Shown: positions 17,207 through 27,103 of the stretch, one piece after another
Layout: each line of letters begins with the position of its first letter
How positions within the stretch are numbered: position 1 is the first letter of the stretch
Assembly: GCF_003123725.1 (NCBI RefSeq)
Contig: NZ_QETA01000001.1
Location: 310,001-374,000, forward strand
Length of the DNA stretch: 64,000 nucleotides
Source: Corticimicrobacter populi
GTDB taxonomy: Bacteria > Pseudomonadota > Gammaproteobacteria > Burkholderiales > Burkholderiaceae_B
Direction: 5' to 3'
Translations under genes and position numbers: made by a program
Notes under the pieces: generated by a model
What the model saw: the letters and a program-made list of their open reading frames with translations, nothing else
Told to the model about the DNA's origin: nothing
Databases searched by the model: none

Positions 17207-19591
17207 ATGCCGAATGAAAGAAAGCCCCACCAGATGCACCGGGTGTCTGGCCTGTCCCTGACAATACAGGCAGCGCTGGCCGGACTGCTGGCGATGGGCA
17301 GTACGCTGGTTCACGAGAATGCGCATGCCCAGGCCGGCATGACCGGGCAGCCTATGGAACGTGATGGGCTGGATGCTCGCAGCGCTTCGCAGCACTACGA
17401 CCTGCCTGCCGGGGCGCTGGCGGATGCGTTGGCCCGGTTCGCCCGGGCGGCAGGCATTACGCTGTCGTTTGATCCTGCGCTCGTGGCAGGGCAGCATGCG
17501 CCGGCACTGAACGGGACTTACGGCACGGACCAGGCGCTGGCCGAATTGATGCGCGATAGCCCGGTCGAAGCGGTCAGAACCGGTGACCGGGGCTATTCCC
17601 TGCGCAGTCGGCCGATGCCGACCCAGCGACTGGAGACGGTCACGGTACGAGGGACCACCGACAGCACGACCGAAGGCAGCGGCAGCTATACAGCCTCCGG
17701 CCCGACGACTGCCGCTACTGGCCTGGACCTGACGCTGCGCCAGACCCCGCAATCGGTGACGATCATGACGCGTCAGCGCATGGATGACTTCAAGCTGGAA
17801 AACCTCACGGACGTCATGACGCAAACGCCAGGTGTCAGCGTGACTCGGATGGGCAGCTATATCGAGTATGGTGCCCGAGGTTCTGCCGTGAACCTGCAAA
17901 CTGAAGGCAGCCGTCAGAACTCATCCGGATATACCTATTTCGGTGGCACCAACTATACGCAGGACGATCTGGCCGATATAGACCGTGTCGAGGTCCTGAA
18001 AGGCTCGGCGGGGCTGTTGACCGGGTATGGCAATCCCGGGGCAACAGTCAATATGATACGCAAGCGTCCCACGCATGATTTCCAGGCGTCGGGCAGTGTG
18101 AGTGCAGGTCAGTGGGACAATTATCGTGCCAGCGTGGATGTCAGCGGTCCTTTGAACCAGGCAGCTACCTTGCGCGGCCGTGCCGTGGCGCTGGCTTCGC
18201 GCGCCCATGGTTTCATGGATGGCGAGAAGACCGATGGCCATTTGTTGTTCGGCACGCTGGAGGCCGACCTGGGCGAGAGTACGACGCTGGCGGCAGGTGT
18301 GACTTACCGCAAGCGCAAAGTCAGTGGCCTGGCCATGTATGAATCCATCACCCTGTACGACTCGGCAGGCAATTTCCAGGGCTGGAAACCGCGGTCATTC
18401 AATCCAGGGGCAAGCTGGGCAGGCTATGACCAGACTTCGATCAATGTGTTTTCCCGGTTGGAGCATCGCTTTGCCAATGGTTGGAGCGCCAAATTGCAAG
18501 CCTCCCATGAAAACATAGAAATGCCGGAACTGCGCCTGGGGGGATATCAGGACAGCTATGCGAATGCCACCCGATACCTGGATACGCTCAATGACAATAC
18601 CAGTCTGATGTTCGATCTCAAGGGGCCGGTCGAGTTCCTGGGGCGTACGCATGAATTGCTGGTCGGTGCCGGTACATCGGAAATGCACTCCAGCTTCGGC
18701 TCCAACAAGTTCGGCGACAGCGACCATCGCAAGAAGCAACACTATGCCTATGGTGCCGGTCGTTTTTCCTTGCTGGATCCCTTGAATCTCATCCTGGGGA
18801 TGCGTGTCACCGACTATGAGAGTACGGACAAAACCTTGTATGTCGAGGGGGGGAGCCAGACATTGAAAGACACCGGCGTGCTGACTCCCTACGCTGGCCT
18901 GGTGTTCGATGCCAGCGAGGATATTTCGCTGTACGCCAGCTATGCACGTATCTTCGAATCGCAAAGTGCCCAGGATGCCTCGGGCAACACGCTGGACCCC
19001 CGTGAGGGCGTGACCTACGAGATCGGTGCCAAGGGTGAATTCTTTGACAAGCGCCTGAATGCCAGCATCAGCCAGTTCTGGATGCGAACCGATAACGAAG
19101 CCGAGTCGACGGGACAGAAGACGCCCGGAGGTGCCAACGCCTATCGTGCTGTCAGTGGCGTCATGCGGCGTGGTTACGAACTGGAACTGTCAGGCGAGGT
19201 GTGGCCGGGTTGGCAGGTGCAGGGCAGCTACGTCATGAACAGCAGCACGCTTTCCACTGCCAGCAGTTCTCCAAAGCGACAGTTGAAGCTGGGCACCTCG
19301 TATCGTTTCGCGGGTGGATTGCTAGACGACCTGACCGTGGGCGCGGCAGCGCGCTGGCAGAGTGCGCGCGAAGCACACGCTGGCAACATCGGGATCGAAC
19401 AGTCCGCGTATTGGGTCATGGACCTGATGGCGCGCTATCAGGTCAATCGGCAGTTGAGTCTGAGCGCCAATGTCAACAACGTGTTCGACAAAAAATATCT
19501 GGCCGGTATGAGCGCGTCCAGTTGGGAGGGCGTGGTCTATACCTGGGGCGCACCCAGGAGCGTGATGCTCAGTGCCCGCTATCAATTCTGA
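17207..19591 (+). CDS. TonB-dependent siderophore receptor with signalling (STN) domain
   Basis: A 794-residue outer-membrane receptor. A signal peptide ends near Ala41. An STN signalling domain (about 65-133, opening YDLPAGALADALARFARAAG) contacts FecR. The TonB box LETVTV is at 142-147, followed by the plug (LRQTPQSVTIMTRQRM, GNPGATVNMIRKRP) and a 22-strand barrel ending in an aromatic residue (ARYQF). The type is that of FpvA, FoxA or FhuE, importing a ferric hydroxamate or mixed siderophore. No siderophore synthesis genes are in the window, so it may serve a xenosiderophore. It is transcribed with or by the upstream FecI-FecR pair. Confidence 0.93.
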   Translation: MPNERKPHQMHRVSGLSLTIQAALAGLLAMGSTLVHENAHAQAGMTGQPMERDGLDARSASQHYDLPAGALADALARFARAAGITLSFDPALVAGQHAPALNGTYGTDQALAELMRDSPVEAVRTGDRGYSLRSRPMPTQRLETVTVRGTTDSTTEGSGSYTASGPTTAATGLDLTLRQTPQSVTIMTRQRMDDFKLENLTDVMTQTPGVSVTRMGSYIEYGARGSAVNLQTEGSRQNSSGYTYFGGTNYTQDDLADIDRVEVLKGSAGLLTGYGNPGATVNMIRKRPTHDFQASGSVSAGQWDNYRASVDVSGPLNQAATLRGRAVALASRAHGFMDGEKTDGHLLFGTLEADLGESTTLAAGVTYRKRKVSGLAMYESITLYDSAGNFQGWKPRSFNPGASWAGYDQTSINVFSRLEHRFANGWSAKLQASHENIEMPELRLGGYQDSYANATRYLDTLNDNTSLMFDLKGPVEFLGRTHELLVGAGTSEMHSSFGSNKFGDSDHRKKQHYAYGAGRFSLLDPLNLILGMRVTDYESTDKTLYVEGGSQTLKDTGVLTPYAGLVFDASEDISLYASYARIFESQSAQDASGNTLDPREGVTYEIGAKGEFFDKRLNASISQFWMRTDNEAESTGQKTPGGANAYRAVSGVMRRGYELELSGEVWPGWQVQGSYVMNSSTLSTASSSPKRQLKLGTSYRFAGGLLDDLTVGAAARWQSAREAHAGNIGIEQSAYWVMDLMARYQVNRQLSLSANVNNVFDKKYLAGMSASSWEGVVYTWGAPRSVMLSARYQF

Positions 19592-19610
19592 CGAGAGACA
19601 AAGGAATATC

Positions 19611-20759
19611 ATGCAAGCCTCTTTTTTCTTCATACGGCGTGCGTTGCGCATGGCCTGGGCATCCCTGGCCGTACTGGCTTGCCTGTCACCGGCAGCAGGC
19701 GCTGCCGGGGCAAGTGCACCGGCAGTTTCTCCGGAGCGCAGCATCGCAACGGCAGGAGTCGGGGCCACTGTCGAGCCTGTCCTGACGCAGGCGCTGGCAC
19801 CGAATATCTACGAAGTGGTCTACAGCAGGGCGCTGGATGCCATATTCGTTGCCAGTGCAGGGACCTTCGGTGATGGCAAAGGCGGTGTGGTCTATCAACT
19901 GGATGGCGATACGCTGGCGATACAGCGCACGATCGAATTGCCGCTCAAGCCATTCGCCCTGAGCCTGGATGAGCGTGCCGGCGTGCTGTATGTGGGGCAT
20001 TCCCTGGAAAGCACTGTGGTCGCACTGGATCTCGCGACTGGACTGGTGCGGGGCCAGGTTCAGTTGATCAGGCTGAATGCGGAGGGCGAGCCCATCCATA
20101 CTCGGCAATTGCTGACCGATAGTGGTACCGGCACGCTTTTCGTGGGTGGCGTGGATCGGACAGGCATCATCTGGCAACTGGATGGCGAGACGCTGGCGGT
20201 ACGCAAGGTGCGGCAGGCCCCCGATGGCAAAAGCATCGGTCTGGCCCTGGACAGCCGGCGTGGGCGGCTTTACAGCAGTGGAACTGCCTCTGTGGAGGTT
20301 ATGGATGCCAGCCGGTTGCAGCGCGAGGCCTATTTCCGGGTGGGCAAGCGACATCAAGACGATGAACGTCAGCGGTACTTTGTCAATGTGGCTGTCGACG
20401 AGGCATCGGGGCGTGTATTTGCCAATGAGTCATCCAACAGCGAAGGGATCTTTGTTTTCGAAGGGGAAACTGGCAAGTTGCTGGATATCGTGCCAACGGG
20501 CGAGGGGCCTGTGGGCATCCGTTTGAATCCCGTGCGCAACGAAATCTACGTGGCGAACCGGGGGGCAGGCACGCTGAGTATCGTGGATGCTTCGACCTAT
20601 CGGATCAAGCACAGTCTGCCTCTGCCGGTGCATCCGAATAGCCTGGCCATAGGCGCAGACGGCCAGGTGCTGTATGTCACTGTCAAGCAGCCTTTTGCCG
20701 CGCTGGGCATGACCGCACCTGTAGAACAGGTTGTGCGGATCGATCTGGACAGCCTGTGA
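19611..20759 (+). CDS. YncE-like beta-propeller protein, secreted
   Basis: A 382-residue protein with a long signal peptide (about residues 1-33, ending SPAAGAAGA) and a repeated beta-propeller sequence of the YncE/YVTN type, for example NEIYVANRGAGTLSIVDASTYRI and GVLYVGHSLESTVVALDLATG. E. coli YncE is iron-regulated and binds DNA in vitro; its role is unclear. Here the gene begins 19 nt after the receptor stop with an AAGGAA ribosome site, so it is part of the iron operon. A periplasmic role in iron-ligand handling is inference. Confidence 0.85.
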   Translation: MQASFFFIRRALRMAWASLAVLACLSPAAGAAGASAPAVSPERSIATAGVGATVEPVLTQALAPNIYEVVYSRALDAIFVASAGTFGDGKGGVVYQLDGDTLAIQRTIELPLKPFALSLDERAGVLYVGHSLESTVVALDLATGLVRGQVQLIRLNAEGEPIHTRQLLTDSGTGTLFVGGVDRTGIIWQLDGETLAVRKVRQAPDGKSIGLALDSRRGRLYSSGTASVEVMDASRLQREAYFRVGKRHQDDERQRYFVNVAVDEASGRVFANESSNSEGIFVFEGETGKLLDIVPTGEGPVGIRLNPVRNEIYVANRGAGTLSIVDASTYRIKHSLPLPVHPNSLAIGADGQVLYVTVKQPFAALGMTAPVEQVVRIDLDSL

Positions 20760-20777
20760 GGCGGATGGCTGGTGCTT

Positions 20778-21278
20778 TCAGCTCGCCGGATTGAGCCGCG
20801 TATCGATGGCCAGCCGTTCCTGCTGGAGCAGGCGGTACTGGCCCCGGGCGCGATCCGGGTCAAAAATCAGGTTCCAACTCTGGCGGCTGGCGGCACTGGG
20901 CAGGGCGACAAAGGCATGCCGTGCCAGCAGCTCGGCACCATGGGCCTGCTGGCCGGCGCTCGGGATGCCCGGCAGCAGCCAGGTCGGGTTGGGCACGTCT
21001 TCCGGCAGGACGAGGTGGACCTGCGACGGATCCAGAATCTCCATGACGGTGGACACATGCGGGATCAGGTCCATGGCCCGGAATCCCTTGTGCACGGCCA
21101 CTTCGATGATGGCGGTGGCCGCATCGAGCGAGCAGTAGACCGCCTTGGCACCCTTGGGGTTCCAGCGCCCGCCGACGCTGTAGGCACCTGTGCCGGAATC
21201 CCATTGGCCGGCACGCCCGGCATGATCGATGCGCCAGGCACGCAACGGGGTGTTCAGGAGCGGCGGAAACGGGGTCAT
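20778..21278 (-). CDS. RES domain toxin (RES-Xre toxin-antitoxin system)
   Basis: A 166-residue RES-family toxin. Conserved residues are seen in GGRWNPKG (Arg38), a YCS segment at 48-50, Glu59 in AIIEV and Ser134 in SRQSWN, which match the Arg-Glu-Ser pattern that names the family. Characterised homologues degrade NAD+ and stop growth. Its start overlaps the antitoxin stop by 4 nt, giving coupled translation. The position downstream of an Xre/DUF2384 antitoxin is the standard order for this system. Confidence 0.92.
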   Translation of the reverse strand: MTPFPPLLNTPLRAWRIDHAGRAGQWDSGTGAYSVGGRWNPKGAKAVYCSLDAATAIIEVAVHKGFRAMDLIPHVSTVMEILDPSQVHLVLPEDVPNPTWLLPGIPSAGQQAHGAELLARHAFVALPSAASRQSWNLIFDPDRARGQYRLLQQERLAIDTRLNPAS

Positions 21279-21745
21279 GCGTAAACGCCCTGTTCCATCT
21301 GTTCGAGCAGCGTCCTGACCAGAGCTGCACCCTGCGGTGTGGACATCAGTTCAATGGGACGGTGTGAGTCCAGACCGATGGCTGGATATGAAAGCCACTG
21401 CTCGGCATCTTCGCGTGTTCCCAGCACGGTTTCGGCCTTGGCCAGAATATCTGCAAGGCTCCAGAGGCGGGCGCTGCGATCCGGATCGAGGGGCTTTTGC
21501 AGTTCGGCTTTGTCCGCCTTGATGCGCTGCCAGGTACGGGCAGACATGTTCAGCACTTTCATGCTCTCATCCAGTTGGATCTTGTTCAGCCCCGACACCA
21601 GGCGGATGGCCGTGGCGCGGGGAAATCCCGCGATGATGCGCTCGTGCAGTTCGATGGGCGTGCGGATGTGCAGGGTGTGAACGCCCAGCGCATTGACCAC
21701 CGAGGCAAATGGCTCGTCGGCAGGTAGGGTTGCGGTTTTGGCCAC
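21275..21745 (-). CDS. Xre/MbcA/ParS-type antitoxin (DUF2384)
   Basis: A 156-residue antitoxin. The N-terminal Xre-like helix-turn-helix part (residues about 60-100, with SMKVLNMSARTWQRIKA) binds DNA, and the C-terminal DUF2384 part (LADILAKAETVLGTREDAEQWL to the end) blocks the RES toxin. The start is a GTG at 21745 behind an AAGGAG at 21752-21757 (minus strand). A palindromic site with a promoter -10 element lies just upstream, which suggests autorepression by the antitoxin or the complex. Confidence 0.9.
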   Translation of the reverse strand: MAKTATLPADEPFASVVNALGVHTLHIRTPIELHERIIAGFPRATAIRLVSGLNKIQLDESMKVLNMSARTWQRIKADKAELQKPLDPDRSARLWSLADILAKAETVLGTREDAEQWLSYPAIGLDSHRPIELMSTPQGAALVRTLLEQMEQGVYA

Positions 21746-21761
21746 GGTACACTCCTTCTGT

Positions 21762-21790
21762 CATATGGCTTTATTCTAGCGCCATATGGC
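21762..21790 (-). promoter_or_regulatory. Operator/promoter of the RES-Xre system
   Basis: CATATGGC (21762-21769) and GCCATATG (21781-21788) form an inverted repeat with an 11-nt spacer, and the distal copy is itself part of a perfect palindrome GCCATATGGC (21781-21790). Between them lies TAGAAT on the minus strand (21778-21773), a good -10 element for the antitoxin gene. Binding at the repeats would cover the promoter. Confidence 0.65.
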
Positions 21791-21827
21791 AAAAAAAGAC
21801 CATGAGGCATGTGCCTGGCCGGGTGTA

Positions 21828-22250
21828 TCAATGCAGGCTTGTGCCGGCGTCGGCCATCAAGTGGCTGCCGGGCCGCAGGCGCGCCAGGCTGAATCGGGTA
21901 AACAGGGTGCGCCCACCCGGCATGAGGCTGATGCCGACCATGCCGACATCGTCTTCCTTGAAATACATGAAAGCGCCGGGATGACCGGCCGCAGACAGGA
22001 AACCGTGGTGCAGCCCGGTATCGGCATAGCGCAGTACCAATGGTACGCGGGTGACAGCATCCGGTCGCGTCATCATGTCCTTGCCGATGGTGTCGATCAG
22101 GTCGGGCAGGGCGGGGAAGGCGACAGGTTGGCTGCGGCGGATGAAATCGGTTTTTTCCGCCAGTTCGAAGAAAGCATTCCAGGCCTGTGAGAAATCGGCT
22201 GCGGTGCGTACGATATTGCACAGGTGGTTGGCGGTCTGTTGTGCATGCAT
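21828..22250 (-). CDS. Hypothetical protein
   Basis: A 140-residue protein with no family I recognise. The ATG at 22250 has an AAGGA about 9 nt before it. The sequence is mixed alpha/beta, with a Phe/Gly-rich C-terminal half (HHGFLSAAGHPGAFMYFKEDDVGMVGISLMPGG). It has no signal peptide or membrane helix. It lies between the helicase gene and the RES-Xre operon, all on the minus strand, with gaps of 117 and 82 nt. It could belong to either unit; no function is offered. Confidence 0.7.
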   Translation of the reverse strand: MHAQQTANHLCNIVRTAADFSQAWNAFFELAEKTDFIRRSQPVAFPALPDLIDTIGKDMMTRPDAVTRVPLVLRYADTGLHHGFLSAAGHPGAFMYFKEDDVGMVGISLMPGGRTLFTRFSLARLRPGSHLMADAGTSLH

Positions 22251-22367
22251 GGAAATCGATCCTTGGCTGTGGTGAACGGGCCGCGCAAGTGGCGGACAGT
22301 TCATCGTAGGCAGGATCGACGGGCGGCTGAACCCATCCGGGACAAAATTGCGCGCCCTGTCTGATGG

Positions 22368-24635
22368 CTATTGATCAGGCGGCAGCCAGTCCCGGAAGCT
22401 GGGCAGATGCATGGATGATCGTATCCACCACTGGCGGCGTATCGGATCCCATTGTGCCCCTTTGTTCTTGGCGTCGGCCCGCTGCTCGAACGGCACATGC
22501 AGGTAGATGCGCGTATCGGCCTGTCGTGCGCGGTTTTCTTCCAGCATGGCCGTGGCCAGGGCACGCGCCTGCGACAGATCCATTTGCTGCAGGTAGGGGT
22601 GCTGGGCATCGTCGCTGACAAGCAGCAGCTGTGTCTGTGCGCGGGTGGCGGCGACGTACAGCAGGCGGCGCTCTTCTGCGGGTTGTGCCTGGGGACGGGG
22701 AAAGTGCAGACGTGACAGGCCCGGTACGATCACCACAGGCCACTCCTTGCCCTTGGCCGCAGCGATGGTGCAGAGTTGCAGCGGTGCCTGCTGACGGGGA
22801 CTGCCCGCATGGCTGCGCAGGCGCTGCGACTGGCGCTGGGTCGAGGCGACTGTCTCCAGGAAGGCGGCCGCCGCCTGCTGGCTTTGCGCTGCATGTTCGA
22901 CAAAGGCCTGGATCGAATGCTCGATGCCATCCGCCTGTTCCTGCTGCAGGTAATGACGCCGGGCATAGGCGGGCAGGTGCAGCAGGGTGCAGGCCTGGCG
23001 CAGCAGTTCGCCTGCGCTCTCCTGGTTGACCAGCGGACGGAGGTGTTCGACGGTGTGAGCGAGCCGGGCACGCCAGGGCGAGAGAGGCCGGCGGTGATCT
23101 GTGCCGGTGTAGTGGGTGTCGCCGGAAGACAGGCTGGGCACAGATATGATGCTGGCTGTGGGCGCGGCAGTGCCGTTCGTTTTGCGGGAGACGGGGTCAC
23201 CAGTAGGTGTACTGGCTGGTTGCAGCGGTGGCGGGCGATTCAACTGGCCGCTGTAGAAGTAGCGGATCAGCTGTGGGTTGATCGCGATGTCGCGCGCGCT
23301 GGCCTGCCAGTCGTGCTCGGGCATGTCCACTTCGCAGAAGCGTCCGAGTGCCTGCAGGATGGGGAGTGCCTCGGCTGCCGTGGTAACACCGTGGAGTTGT
23401 TCGCATAACAGGGCCAGGATGCCGCGCAGGATCAGGATCTCATCGCGTTCGAAATAGCTGTCGAATCCGTTGACCTGATAAGGAATCTCCTGGCGGATCA
23501 GTTCGTTCTCGATGTCGATGCTGAGGTCGGGGCTGCGCAACAGGATGGCAAAACTGGCAAAACCGCTTTCACTACGCCGTTGGCGCAGTCCCTGCAGATA
23601 GTGCGCCAGGCCGTCTGCTTGGTCCTGATAGAGTCGTGCCTGCAGCAGTACGCTGACTTCCGTATCCTGGGTGCGCCAGGATTCGAAGGTTTTATGGGCC
23701 AGTTGGCCGGCGGCCAGTGCCAGGGTGGGGCCGCAGCGGAACGAGCGCGACAGCGGCATGGTGGTGCGACGCGCCTGGCCAAATGCGGCCAGGAAGGCGG
23801 GGCCCATGTAGTCGGGGTGAGCGCCGTGGCGGGTATGGATGACCTGGTCGGCATCGCCGGCCGCGATCAGTTGGCCACCGCCAGCGTGCAGGCGCTGCAG
23901 CAATTGCAGGTGCGCTTCGTTGATATCGTGCCATTCATCGGCAACGATCAGGTCGAAACGCGGCAGTTCGATGTAGTCGCAGCCTGCCAGCGTGGTGAGG
24001 CAGTCATAGACATAGTCCTGTGCGCTCTGGAATTCGTACAGTCCGACATCATGGCTGCGGGCGCGTTCGTATTCGCGCAGAATGGAAACCAGTCCTTCCG
24101 GCAGGTCTTCCTGGCGGGCAAACTCGCTGATCGACATGTCGTCCAGATGGCGCAGGCGCAGCGTGCCCTTGAGCCAGGTCAGCGTATCGAGGATATATTC
24201 CGCGTGCGTGTCGTTCAGGGTGAATTCGTAGTAGTCGCGATGGGCTCCGAGCGCAGCAGCATCCTCGATGGCCTGGTAGATCCAGGGGCGCAGTGCATCA
24301 AGCGAGGTCAGCCGACGAGTGTGTGCGCCGTCGATATAGCCGAGGCGCACCCAGGCGTCGAGCAGGCTGCGGGCGTATTCATCGTAGGTTCGCACGGTCA
24401 CATCGGCGCGGGCGTGACCCGCCTGGGCCAGGTAATCCAGGAAAACCTGGCGGGCCGTGTCGGAAAACACCAGTGCCAGGATACGTCCGGGCGGCGTGCC
24501 TCGGCGCAGTCGCAGGGCTGCCGCGTGGGCAAGGGTGGTGCTCTTGCCGGAGCCGGCCACCGCCGAGACCAGGATGGCGGGGTCCCGCGCCTGCAGGATG
24601 GCACTTTGTTCGGGGGTCAGCGGCAGCGTGCTCAT
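22368..24635 (-). CDS. UvrD/Rep-like superfamily 1 helicase with C-terminal DUF5710-like module
   Basis: A 755-residue SF1A helicase. Walker A AGSGKST is at 27-33. Motif II is DEWHD (233-237), a variant of the usual DExxD with His in place of Gln. Motif III is AGDADQVIH and motif [11 protein letters not shown]. Motifs V/VI are [16 protein letters not shown] and [12 protein letters not shown]. The last 47 residues (709-755), with [20 protein letters not shown] and RRQWWI, match DUF5710, a module better known from relaxases and other mobile-DNA proteins. About 100 residues between motifs IV and V are Pro/Ser/Thr-rich. It starts in the stop codon of speG (ATGA). Confidence 0.88.
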   Translation of the reverse strand: MSTLPLTPEQSAILQARDPAILVSAVAGSGKSTTLAHAAALRLRRGTPPGRILALVFSDTARQVFLDYLAQAGHARADVTVRTYDEYARSLLDAWVRLGYIDGAHTRRLTSLDALRPWIYQAIEDAAALGAHRDYYEFTLNDTHAEYILDTLTWLKGTLRLRHLDDMSISEFARQEDLPEGLVSILREYERARSHDVGLYEFQSAQDYVYDCLTTLAGCDYIELPRFDLIVADEWHDINEAHLQLLQRLHAGGGQLIAAGDADQVIHTRHGAHPDYMGPAFLAAFGQARRTTMPLSRSFRCGPTLALAAGQLAHKTFESWRTQDTEVSVLLQARLYQDQADGLAHYLQGLRQRRSESGFASFAILLRSPDLSIDIENELIRQEIPYQVNGFDSYFERDEILILRGILALLCEQLHGVTTAAEALPILQALGRFCEVDMPEHDWQASARDIAINPQLIRYFYSGQLNRPPPLQPASTPTGDPVSRKTNGTAAPTASIISVPSLSSGDTHYTGTDHRRPLSPWRARLAHTVEHLRPLVNQESAGELLRQACTLLHLPAYARRHYLQQEQADGIEHSIQAFVEHAAQSQQAAAAFLETVASTQRQSQRLRSHAGSPRQQAPLQLCTIAAAKGKEWPVVIVPGLSRLHFPRPQAQPAEERRLLYVAATRAQTQLLLVSDDAQHPYLQQMDLSQARALATAMLEENRARQADTRIYLHVPFEQRADAKNKGAQWDPIRRQWWIRSSMHLPSFRDWLPPDQ

Positions 24636-25186
24636 GGCAGCGGGGCGTGCGTACGCAGGTAGTCACGCTGGAGAATGTACATGCGCAGGGCGTTGCGGTA
24701 GCTGCCACCGCTGAAGAACTCTTCGATCAGCGTGCCTTCGTGCTGGAAACCGCACTTCTCGTAGGTATGGATGGCCTTTTTGTTGTCGGGATCGACGAAC
24801 AGGTACACCTTGTTCAGGTTGAGCACCTGAAAGGCATAGTCGATGGCCAGGTTGGAGGCTCGGCCCGAATAGCCGCGTCCTTGCCACTGGGGGGCAACGA
24901 TGATCTGGAACTCGCCGCTGCGGTGGATGTAGTTGAGTTCGACCAGTTCGACCAGACCGATGGGTTCGCTTTGGGCGTTTTCGCAGATGAAGCGGCGTTC
25001 GCGCTGGTCGTGGATGTGGCGGTCGTACAACTGCGACAGTTCGGAGAAGGTTTCGTAGGGCTCCTCAAACCAGTAGCGCATGATCTTGGCGTCGTTGTTC
25101 AGCTTGTGGACGAACTTGAGATCGGTGCGCTCCAGCGGGCGCAGTGCAAGCTGCACGGGAGCGTGGGTGTGGGTACGTTCGGTCAT
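24632..25186 (-). CDS. speG: Spermidine N1-acetyltransferase
   Basis: A 184-residue GNAT enzyme closely resembling E. coli Spe[19 protein letters not shown], the diagnostic [10 protein letters not shown] segment, [13 protein letters not shown] and [18 protein letters not shown]. It acetylates spermidine or spermine with acetyl-CoA, relieving polyamine toxicity. The ATG at 25186 is chosen by family length; the frame is open 75 codons further but that part overlaps the phosphatase gene. The stop overlaps the helicase start by 4 nt, and the phosphatase gene ends 22 nt upstream. Confidence 0.93.
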   Translation of the reverse strand: MTERTHTHAPVQLALRPLERTDLKFVHKLNNDAKIMRYWFEEPYETFSELSQLYDRHIHDQRERRFICENAQSEPIGLVELVELNYIHRSGEFQIIVAPQWQGRGYSGRASNLAIDYAFQVLNLNKVYLFVDPDNKKAIHTYEKCGFQHEGTLIEEFFSGGSYRNALRMYILQRDYLRTHAPLP

Positions 25187-25208
25187 GGCGTGCGTGCCTT
25201 TGCAGGCT

Positions 25209-25886
25209 TCAGGCGATGGGTGGGGCGGGGTGGCTGGCCGGAGGCAGGCTGGCATCATCTGCAGCGGCCTGGTCGAGGTGGGAGGTATCGCTCCAGCCCA
25301 GGATATGCCAGCGTGTGCCGTCGATCCGGATGCGGTTGATGCCGGCATTGCGGATGACGGCGCTGCGTGGCGCATCGAACGGCTCGCCGTGGGCGTATTG
25401 CCAGACGACATTCAGTACGCCGCCGTGGGTCACGGTCAGCAGGGTGCCGCCGTCATGGCGCTGTGCCAGCAGGTGCAGGCTGTCGAGTACGCGCCGGGCG
25501 AATTCTGCCAGTGATTCGCCGCCCGGCAGTGGATCGTGGAGGCGGCGCTCGCGCCAGATGGCGGCTGCTTCGGGCTGTGTTTGCGCCATGGTGTCGATGG
25601 CCAGGCCTTCGAGCACGCCGAAACTGCGCTCGCGCAGCCCGGTTTCTGTAAGCAGCGGCAGATCCAGCACGGCACCGAGCGGCTGGGCGGTCTGGCGGGC
25701 ACGTTGCAGGTCGCTGCTGTAAAGGCCGGCAAAACGGGGACGCTCGGGCAGTTCTGCCAGTCGCCGGGCCAGTTGATGGGCCTGGGCTTGGCCGTTGTCG
25801 TTGAGCGGGATGTCCTGTCCGCCCTGCAAACGGTGGGCGCGGTTCCAGTCGGTTTCGCCGTGGCGGATCAGCCAGATGTCGGTCAT
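25209..25886 (-). CDS. Histidine phosphatase family protein (phosphoglycerate mutase-like)
   Basis: A 225-residue enzyme with the catalytic RHGE motif at residues 8-11 ([12 protein letters not shown]), the second Arg in [12 protein letters not shown] and the late histidine in [11 protein letters not shown]. It resembles cofactor-dependent phosphoglycerate mutase-like or CobC-like phosphatases; the substrate is not clear. It is the first gene of a likely phosphatase-speG-helicase operon. The ATG at 25886 fits the family; in-frame codons further upstream add non-family residues. Confidence 0.9.
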   Translation of the reverse strand: MTDIWLIRHGETDWNRAHRLQGGQDIPLNDNGQAQAHQLARRLAELPERPRFAGLYSSDLQRARQTAQPLGAVLDLPLLTETGLRERSFGVLEGLAIDTMAQTQPEAAAIWRERRLHDPLPGGESLAEFARRVLDSLHLLAQRHDGGTLLTVTHGGVLNVVWQYAHGEPFDAPRSAVIRNAGINRIRIDGTRWHILGWSDTSHLDQAAADDASLPPASHPAPPIA

Positions 25887-26025
25887 GCGGTGGTGCGGTC
25901 CAAGCAGTGATATCGGATGAGGATACACGGATTTCATGTTGCTATTTGCAAATGCCTTTTAAATTGTTCGCCTTGCGCCCTTTGCTGCCCAGAATCGGAT
26001 CTTTGCACTCTGGAAACAAAGAGAC

Positions 26026-27078
26026 ATGGGCACCGAGCAGACTTTACCGATCCTTGATCTGAACGATTTCGTGCGGGGAGATGCAGGGCGGCGTGCCGCG
26101 TTTGTCAGCACGCTGCGTGATACGGCGCATGGCGTCGGTTTTTTCTATCTGCGCGGTTTCGGGCTGGATGAGGCACAGGCCCGCGCCCTGTTTGGCGTGT
26201 CGCGGGCGTTCTTCGAGCTGCCGCAGGCCGACAAGGATGCGCTGCGGATGAGCAATTCGCCGCACTTTCGCGGCTATACCCGAGAGGGCGACGAAATCAC
26301 GCGGGGCCAGAAGGACTGGCGTGAACAGATCGATATCGGTGCCGAACGCGCCGTGCTGCCGCTCGGGCCGGACGACCCTGCCTGGAAGCGATTGCAGGGA
26401 CCCAACCAGTGGCCGGACGGGTTGCCGGAATTCAGGCTGCGCGTACTCGATATCCAGGCGCACCTGACGCTGGCCGGTCAGCAGTTGCTGCGGGCGCTGG
26501 CATTGGCGCTGGGCCAACCGGTGGATCGCTTTGACGAGGCCTTTGCCGGGACGCCGGTGCAGCATATCAAGCTGATCCGCTACCCGGGGCAGGAGCAGGT
26601 CCGTTCTGCGCAGGGCGTTGGTGCGCACAAGGACTCGGGCTGCCTGACCTTCGTGCTGCAGGACGTGCAGCCAGGATTGCAGGTCTACTACCAGGACCGC
26701 TGGATCGATGCGCCGCCGTTGCCGGGCACGGTCGTGGTCAACCTGGGCGAGGTGCTGGAAATCCTCAGCAATGGCTATCTGAGGGCCACGCTGCATCGGG
26801 TCGTCAGCCCGCCTGCCGGTACGGACCGGCTGTCGCTGGCATTCTTCCTGAGTCCCAGGCTTGACGCCGCACTGCCTGAGTTGCCATTGCCGCCTGAACT
26901 GGCGCGGCAGGCACGGGGTGTCGAACGCGATCCGCGCAATGTGCTGGTGCCGCATACGGGCCTTAACCTGCTCAAGGGGCGGCTGCGTTCGCATGCGGAT
27001 GTGGCACGGCGTTTCTATGCTGATGTGCTGGCGCGGGAAGGCATCGTTTTGCCCGAGGATGCGGGTGCCTACAACTGA
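26026..27078 (+). CDS. 2-oxoglutarate/Fe(II) oxygenase, isopenicillin N synthase family
   Basis: A 350-residue non-haem iron oxygenase. The iron triad is His201-Asp203 (GAHKDSG) with His257 (ATLHRVV), and the 2-oxoglutarate site is Arg268-x-Ser270 (DRLS). The N-terminal DIOX_N part includes GVGFFYLRGFG. Bacterial relatives hydroxylate small metabolites or make ethylene; the substrate is not evident. It lies 25 nt upstream of metY, so the two may be co-transcribed and linked to sulphur amino-acid metabolism. Confidence 0.88.
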   Translation: MGTEQTLPILDLNDFVRGDAGRRAAFVSTLRDTAHGVGFFYLRGFGLDEAQARALFGVSRAFFELPQADKDALRMSNSPHFRGYTREGDEITRGQKDWREQIDIGAERAVLPLGPDDPAWKRLQGPNQWPDGLPEFRLRVLDIQAHLTLAGQQLLRALALALGQPVDRFDEAFAGTPVQHIKLIRYPGQEQVRSAQGVGAHKDSGCLTFVLQDVQPGLQVYYQDRWIDAPPLPGTVVVNLGEVLEILSNGYLRATLHRVVSPPAGTDRLSLAFFLSPRLDAALPELPLPPELARQARGVERDPRNVLVPHTGLNLLKGRLRSHADVARRFYADVLAREGIVLPEDAGAYN

Positions 27079-27103
27079 CTGACCATTGAAGGAGTACGAC
27101 AGC

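Noticed and set aside
24632-25411. Longer speG frame starting at 25411
   Set aside because: It would overlap the histidine phosphatase gene; the SpeG alignment starts near 25186.
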